From Streptomyces sp. S465 (lineage in GTDB: Bacteria; Actinomycetota; Actinomycetes; Streptomycetales; Streptomycetaceae): a stretch of DNA of 64,000 nt. The position numbers were made by a program, and so were the translations under genes. Below are positions 60,134 through 64,000 of the stretch, one piece after another (position 1 is the stretch's first letter; each line of letters starts with the position of its first letter). The notes beneath the pieces are model-generated. The model worked only from the letters and a program-made list of their open reading frames with translations. It made no database searches and was not told the origin of the DNA. The DNA lies in assembly GCF_026898115.1 (NCBI RefSeq), contig NZ_CP114036.1, forward strand, positions 5,016,001 through 5,080,000. The letters run 5' to 3'.

Positions 60134-62403
60134 CCCTGGACACCACTAAGCACGCGGCGCAGACCCCGGACGCCGAGCAGCCCTGGGCCGAGCTTGGCCT
60201 CAAGCAGGACGAGTACGAGCGCATCCGCGCCATCCTGGGCCGCCGCCCCACCGGCGCCGAGCTCGCGATGTACTCCGTCATGTGGTCCGAGCACTGCTCG
60301 TACAAGTCGAGCAAGGTCCATCTGCGGCAGTTCGGCGAGAAGGCCCCCGAGAGCGATGCCCTGCTCGTCGGCATCGGCGAGAACGCGGGTGTGGTCGACG
60401 TCGGCCAGGGCTACGCCGTCACCTTCAAGGTCGAGTCGCACAACCACCCCTCCTACATCGAGCCCTACCAGGGCGCGGCCACCGGTGTCGGCGGCATCGT
60501 CCGCGACATTCTCGCCATGGGCGCCCGCCCGGTGGCCGTCATGGACCCGCTGCGCTTCGGCGCCGCCGACCACGCGGACACCAAGCGGGTGCTGCCCGGC
60601 GTGGTCGCGGGCATCGGCGGCTACGGCAACTGCCTGGGCCTGCCCAACATCGGCGGCGAGGTCGTCTTCGACCCCTGCTACCAGGGAAACCCGCTGGTCA
60701 ACGCGCTCTGCGTGGGTGTGATGAAGCATGCGGACATCCACCTCGCCAAGGCGGCCGGCGCCGGCAACAAGGTGATCCTCTACGGCGCCCGCACCGGTGG
60801 CGACGGCATCGGCGGCGTCTCCGTGCTGGCCTCGGAGACCTTCGACGCTGCAGGCAATAGTGCCTCCGGCACGGGGAAACCCGCCAAGCGCCCCGCCGTC
60901 CAGGTCGGCGACCCCTTCCAGGAGAAGCTGCTCATCGAGTGCACCCTGGAGGTCTTCAAGGAGGACCTGGTCGAGGGCATCCAGGACCTCGGCGGCGCGG
61001 GTCTGTCCTGCGCCACCAGCGAGCTGGCCAGCGCCGGCTCCGGCGGGATGCGGGTCGAGCTCGACACCGTGCCGCTGCGCGACTCCTCGCTCTCCCCCGA
61101 GGAGATCCTGATGAGCGAGTCGCAGGAGCGCATGTGCGCGATCGTGCAGCCCGAGAAGGTCGACCGCTTCCTGGAGATCTGCGAGAAGTGGGACGTCATA
61201 GCCACCGTCATCGGTGAGGTCACCGACGGCGAGCGGCTGGAGATCTACTGGCACGGCGAGCAGATCGTCGACGTCCCGCCGCGCACCGTCGCCCACGAGG
61301 GCCCGGTCTACGAGCGCCCCTACGCCCGCCCCGAGTGGCAGGACGCGCTCCAGGCCGACGACGCGGCCAAGCTGCCGCGTCCGGCCACCGCCGAGGAGCT
61401 GCGCGAGCAGGTCCTCAGGGTGGTCTCGTCCCCGAACCAGGCGTCCAAGTCCTGGATCACCGACCAGTACGACCGGTTCGTCCAGGGCAACACGGTCCTC
61501 GCCCAGCCCGAGGACTCCGGCATGGTCCGGGTGGACGAGGAGACCGGCCTGGGCGTGGCCGTCGCCACGGACGGCAACGGCCGCTACGCCAAGCTCGACC
61601 CGTACGCGGGGGCACAGCTCGCGCTCGCCGAGTCGTACCGGAACGTGGCGGCGTCCGGCGCCAAGCCGCTCGCCATCTCCAACTGCCTCAACTTCGGCTC
61701 GCCGGAGGACCCCGCGGTCATGTGGCAGTTCGCGGAGGCCACCCGGGGCCTGGCCGACGGCTGCCTGACCCTGGGCACCCCGGTCACCGGCGGCAATGTG
61801 TCGCTGTACAACCAGACCGGGGAGACGGCCATCCACCCGACACCGGTCGTCGCCGTCCTCGGGGTCATCGACGATGTGGCCCGCCGCACCCCGATCGCCT
61901 TCGCGGAGGAGGGCCAGCTGCTCTACCTGCTGGGCGACACCGCCGAGGAGCTGAGCGGGTCGGCCTGGTCGCAGGTGATCCACGACCACCTGGGCGGACT
62001 GCCGCCGAAGGTGGACCTGGAGCGTGAGCGGCTGCTCGCCGAGATCCTGATCTCGGCCTCGCGCGACGGCATGGTGGACGCGGCCCACGACCTGTCCGAC
62101 GGCGGTCTGATCCAGGCGCTGACCGAGTCGTGTCTGCGCGGCGGCAAGGGTGCCCGGATCGTCGTCCCCGACGGCCTGGACCCGTTCGTCCTGCTGTTCT
62201 CCGAGTCCGCGGGCCGGGCGATCGTCGCCGTACCGCGCAGCGAGGAGGTCCGCTTCAACGACATGTGCGGGGCGCGGGGGCTTCCGGTGACCCGTATCGG
62301 CGTGGTCGACGGCGACGCGATCGAGGTCCAGGGGCAGTTCTCCATCCCGCTGGCCGAGCTGCGGGAGTCGTACGAGTCGACGATCCCGGGCCTGCTGGCC
62401 TGA
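60130..62403 (+). CDS. purL: FGAM synthase subunit PurL (small type)
   Basis: PurL (757 residues) converts FGAR to FGAM using ATP and PurQ-derived ammonia. It is the short type without a glutaminase domain. Motifs include MYSVMWSEHCSYKSSKVHL, TFKVESHNHPSYIEPYQGAATGVGGIVRDI, PNIGGEVVFDPCYQGNPLVN and GDPFQEKLLIECTLE, then the second half with KLDPYAGAQLALAESYRNVAASG and AHDLSDGGLIQAL. Coupled to purQ by a 4-base overlap. A strong terminator ends the operon. Confidence 0.98.
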   Translation: MTLDTTKHAAQTPDAEQPWAELGLKQDEYERIRAILGRRPTGAELAMYSVMWSEHCSYKSSKVHLRQFGEKAPESDALLVGIGENAGVVDVGQGYAVTFKVESHNHPSYIEPYQGAATGVGGIVRDILAMGARPVAVMDPLRFGAADHADTKRVLPGVVAGIGGYGNCLGLPNIGGEVVFDPCYQGNPLVNALCVGVMKHADIHLAKAAGAGNKVILYGARTGGDGIGGVSVLASETFDAAGNSASGTGKPAKRPAVQVGDPFQEKLLIECTLEVFKEDLVEGIQDLGGAGLSCATSELASAGSGGMRVELDTVPLRDSSLSPEEILMSESQERMCAIVQPEKVDRFLEICEKWDVIATVIGEVTDGERLEIYWHGEQIVDVPPRTVAHEGPVYERPYARPEWQDALQADDAAKLPRPATAEELREQVLRVVSSPNQASKSWITDQYDRFVQGNTVLAQPEDSGMVRVDEETGLGVAVATDGNGRYAKLDPYAGAQLALAESYRNVAASGAKPLAISNCLNFGSPEDPAVMWQFAEATRGLADGCLTLGTPVTGGNVSLYNQTGETAIHPTPVVAVLGVIDDVARRTPIAFAEEGQLLYLLGDTAEELSGSAWSQVIHDHLGGLPPKVDLERERLLAEILISASRDGMVDAAHDLSDGGLIQALTESCLRGGKGARIVVPDGLDPFVLLFSESAGRAIVAVPRSEEVRFNDMCGARGLPVTRIGVVDGDAIEVQGQFSIPLAELRESYESTIPGLLA

Positions 62404-62430
62404 CCTCGACGCATGGCCTGACCTTGCGAG

Positions 62431-62478
62431 GGACCGTACGGCCCGCCCCCTGCTGGCAGGGCGCGGGCCGTACGGTCC
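62431..62478. terminator. Nested bidirectional terminator after purL
   Basis: A perfect 16-bp stem GGACCGTACGGCCCGC/GCGGGCCGTACGGTCC encloses an inner 6-bp stem CCCTGC-TG-GCAGGG, separated only by a C/C mismatch. It lies between purL and the leftward NTF2 gene. Confidence 0.92.
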
Positions 62479-62503
62479 GTTCGTGTCCGTCCGTCATGTG
62501 CCG

Positions 62504-62902
62504 TCAGGTGCCCCAGAAGGCGTTCAGGGCATCGATGTCCTCGGCGCATTCGTCGATGTCGGTGATCTTTCCGCCGACGATGGTGAAGAAGTCCCCGTTC
62601 TTCATGTCCAGGCCGCGGTTGCCGCGCTCCGCGCGCAGATGGTGCACCGCCATCGCGTGTCCGCGACCGTCGCACATCACCGTCTCCAGGTCGACCCGCA
62701 TGGTGCCGCCGGTCTCCTCGGACATCGTGCGGTACAGATCCATGCAGGCGTCCCGGCCCTTGTGATGGCCGGAGATCGTGTTGTCACCCGGCACATGGTG
62801 GACGACGTCCGTCGTGACCAGCGTCGCCACCGTATCCAGATCGCCCTCCGAGAAGGCCGTACAGGCGCGACGCACCAGGGCGCAATCGGGGTGCTCGCCC
62901 AT
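62504..62902 (-). CDS. NTF2-like (SnoaL-type) protein
   Basis: This 132-residue protein has the cone-shaped NTF2 fold: VRRACTAFSEGDLDTVATLVTTDVVHHVPGDN, GRDACMDLYRTMSEETGGT, and KNGDFFTIVGGKITDIDEC. Such proteins are small isomerases, hydrolases or polyketide cyclases; the His-His-Val-Pro segment could be catalytic. AAAGGTG precedes its ATG at 62902. No pathway partner is nearby, so its substrate is unknown. Confidence 0.85.
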   Translation of the reverse strand: MGEHPDCALVRRACTAFSEGDLDTVATLVTTDVVHHVPGDNTISGHHKGRDACMDLYRTMSEETGGTMRVDLETVMCDGRGHAMAVHHLRAERGNRGLDMKNGDFFTIVGGKITDIDECAEDIDALNAFWGT

Positions 62903-62980
62903 GGGATTTCACACCTTTCGTACCGATGGATAACCCTTCTTCCTCCATCCTGCTCCTTCCCGGGCCTCTAAGCTCTCCGC

Positions 62981-63769
62981 ATGCCGTCTCGTGCCCGTGC
63001 CCGCAGCTATGACCCCGCCAAGACCCGGACCGCCGTGATCGCGCAGCTGCGGCGGGTGCGGGAGGCGGTCGGGGGACTGGACGAGACGGGCCTGGACGCC
63101 CCGACCCGGCTCGGCGACTGGACGGTCCGGGAGCTGATCGCGCACCTGGGGATGGCCGTTCGGTCCGTCGTCCGGCTGCTGGAGCAGCCCGCGCCGCCCG
63201 CGCGGCAGACCACCGTCACCGGCTGGGCCACCGCGACGGACGCGCATGCCGACCGGATCGACGCGGACACCCGCGCGCTCGCGGCCGGCGCCGACCCGGG
63301 CGAGCTGCTGGAGCGTGCCGAGGAACGGTTCGCGGAGACGACCTCCGTGGCGCCCGGTGACCGGCTGCTGGCCACCCGTGTCGGGGCGATGCGGCTCGAC
63401 GACTACCTCGTCACCCGCTGTGTGGAGCTGGTGGTCCACGCCGACGATCTGACGGCCGCCACCGGCGTCCCCGTCGCCCACGACCGCCAGGCGCTGGCCA
63501 CCGCCACCCGGGTGCTCGCCGACGCCCTCGCGGCGAAGGCGCCCGGCGGCTCGGTCGAGGTCCGGATTCCCCCGTTCGCCGTGGTCCAGTGCGTCGAGGG
63601 CCCCCGGCACACCCGGGGCACCCCGCCGAACGTCGTCGAGACCGACCCGCTGACCTGGCTCCGCCTCGCCACGGGCCGCCTGACCTGGGCCGAGGCCCTG
63701 GAGTCGGCGCCGCTGACGGCGAGCGGCGACCGCGCCGACCTCTCCGCGCACCTCCCCGTGCTGGGGTAG
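62981..63769 (+). CDS. DinB/maleylpyruvate-isomerase-like protein with sterol-carrier tail
   Basis: This 262-residue protein has an N-terminal four-helix MDMPI/DinB domain (IAQLRRVREAVGGLDETGLDAPTRLGDWTVRELIAHLG, RCVELVVHADDLTAA with metal-type His) and a C-terminal sterol-carrier-like part (about 175-262, WLRLATGRLTWAEAL). Similar proteins use mycothiol in isomer or detoxification reactions in actinobacteria; the substrate is unknown. It normally lies near purF in Streptomyces, as here. TAAGCT lies 6 nt before ATG 62981, with no ribosome-binding site, so it may be leaderless. Confidence 0.88.
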   Translation: MPSRARARSYDPAKTRTAVIAQLRRVREAVGGLDETGLDAPTRLGDWTVRELIAHLGMAVRSVVRLLEQPAPPARQTTVTGWATATDAHADRIDADTRALAAGADPGELLERAEERFAETTSVAPGDRLLATRVGAMRLDDYLVTRCVELVVHADDLTAATGVPVAHDRQALATATRVLADALAAKAPGGSVEVRIPPFAVVQCVEGPRHTRGTPPNVVETDPLTWLRLATGRLTWAEALESAPLTASGDRADLSAHLPVLG

Positions 63770-63969
63770 TCACGGTCCGTTCCGTCCGGATGTGATCCTT
63801 GCCCCAGCCAGCCGTCTCAGCACCTGGACCGCTGTCCTCCGGACCTTCGGCCGTGCGCAGGTGGGGCGCGGGTTCCGGGGCATCCGGGGCGGTGCGCGGG
63901 AATGTGACATGCGCCCCCTCGCGGGTCCCTCGTTCGGAGGCACCGCGGAACTGGCCTAGACTCGATGAC

Positions 63970-64000
63970 GTGCCACGTGGTGACGGACGACTCAGCCACG
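63970..64000 (+). CDS. purF: Amidophosphoribosyltransferase, first codons (partial)
   Basis: The last 31 bases read GTG then MPRGDGRLSH, which is the start of Streptomyces PurF (from memory). PurF makes phosphoribosylamine from PRPP and glutamine, the first purine step. TAGACT lies 7 nt before the GTG with no ribosome-binding site, in keeping with a leaderless mRNA. The gene continues beyond the window; the position after the DinB/sterol-carrier gene supports the call. Confidence 0.75.
   Translation, partial: MPRGDGRLSH

Overview
The window looks like a piece of the conserved central chromosome of a Streptomyces species. It has very high GC with strong third-position G/C bias, many GTG starts, the dnaK-grpE-dnaJ-hspR operon with HAIR operators, an Lsr2-family protein next to purSQL, and many Streptomyces-conserved families (DUF2617, DUF3151, DUF5996, YbjN, DesK/DesR-type systems). 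No insertion sequence, prophage or CRISPR array was seen.

Layout. 0-5 kb: the end of an Fe-S reductase gene, then the HspR-controlled chaperone operon. 5-7.3 kb: an ECF sigma factor with an overlapping membrane partner, and a divergent secreted repeat protein. 7.4-12.2 kb: an MHS transporter, a PPOX-fold protein, and clpB behind its own HAIR site. 12.3-18 kb: YbjN protein, GT-C glycosyltransferase, aminotransferase and small proteins. 18.3-24.3 kb: DUF2617, a membrane spermidine-synthase-like protein, SRPBCC protein, epimerase, pyrE, a consensus parS site, and fba. 24.5-31.9 kb: MFS exporter, DUF3151, the tryptophan-to-anthranilate cassette (kynA, kynU, formamidase-like hydrolase), a LuxR relic and a P450. 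32-38 kb: an ABC-2 exporter with a divergent MarR-like regulator, a diacylglycerol-kinase-like protein and purA. 38-45.6 kb: two tandem Ser/Thr kinases, a GntR regulator, an unknown protein and a SLATT protein. 45.9-54 kb: purD, a peptidase-like protein without its catalytic motif, a DmfA2-like protein with a duplicated 3' end, a phytoene-dehydrogenase-like enzyme and purC. 54-64 kb: three tRNA-Gly genes around a two-component/ABC operon, lsr2-like, purSQL, an NTF2 protein, a sterol-carrier/DinB protein and the first codons of purF.

Functional links. dnaK operon and clpB share the HspR/HAIR circuit. purA, purD, purC, purS, purQ, purL and purF supply most of de novo purine synthesis. kynA/kynU/hydrolase form a complete route from tryptophan to anthranilate. 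Response regulator, kinase and ABC genes at 54-58 kb form one leftward operon preceded by repeated TGTCATC half-sites.

Most notable observations: (1) a tRNA-Gly(UCC) with intact acceptor and anticodon arms but no G18, GUGC in place of GUUC in the T-loop and a broken T-stem, resembling the non-ribosomal glycyl-tRNAs of staphylococcal cell-wall synthesis; (2) a 14-bp consensus parS between pyrE and fba; (3) a purA-to-purD junction that implies an inversion spanning oriC compared with S. coelicolor; (4) ten genes with TANNNT-like -10 boxes 6-8 nt before the start codon, suggesting leaderless mRNAs; (5) enzyme-like proteins lacking catalytic residues; (6) many in-frame microsatellite expansions. 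All calls come from reading the sequence; no database search was run.
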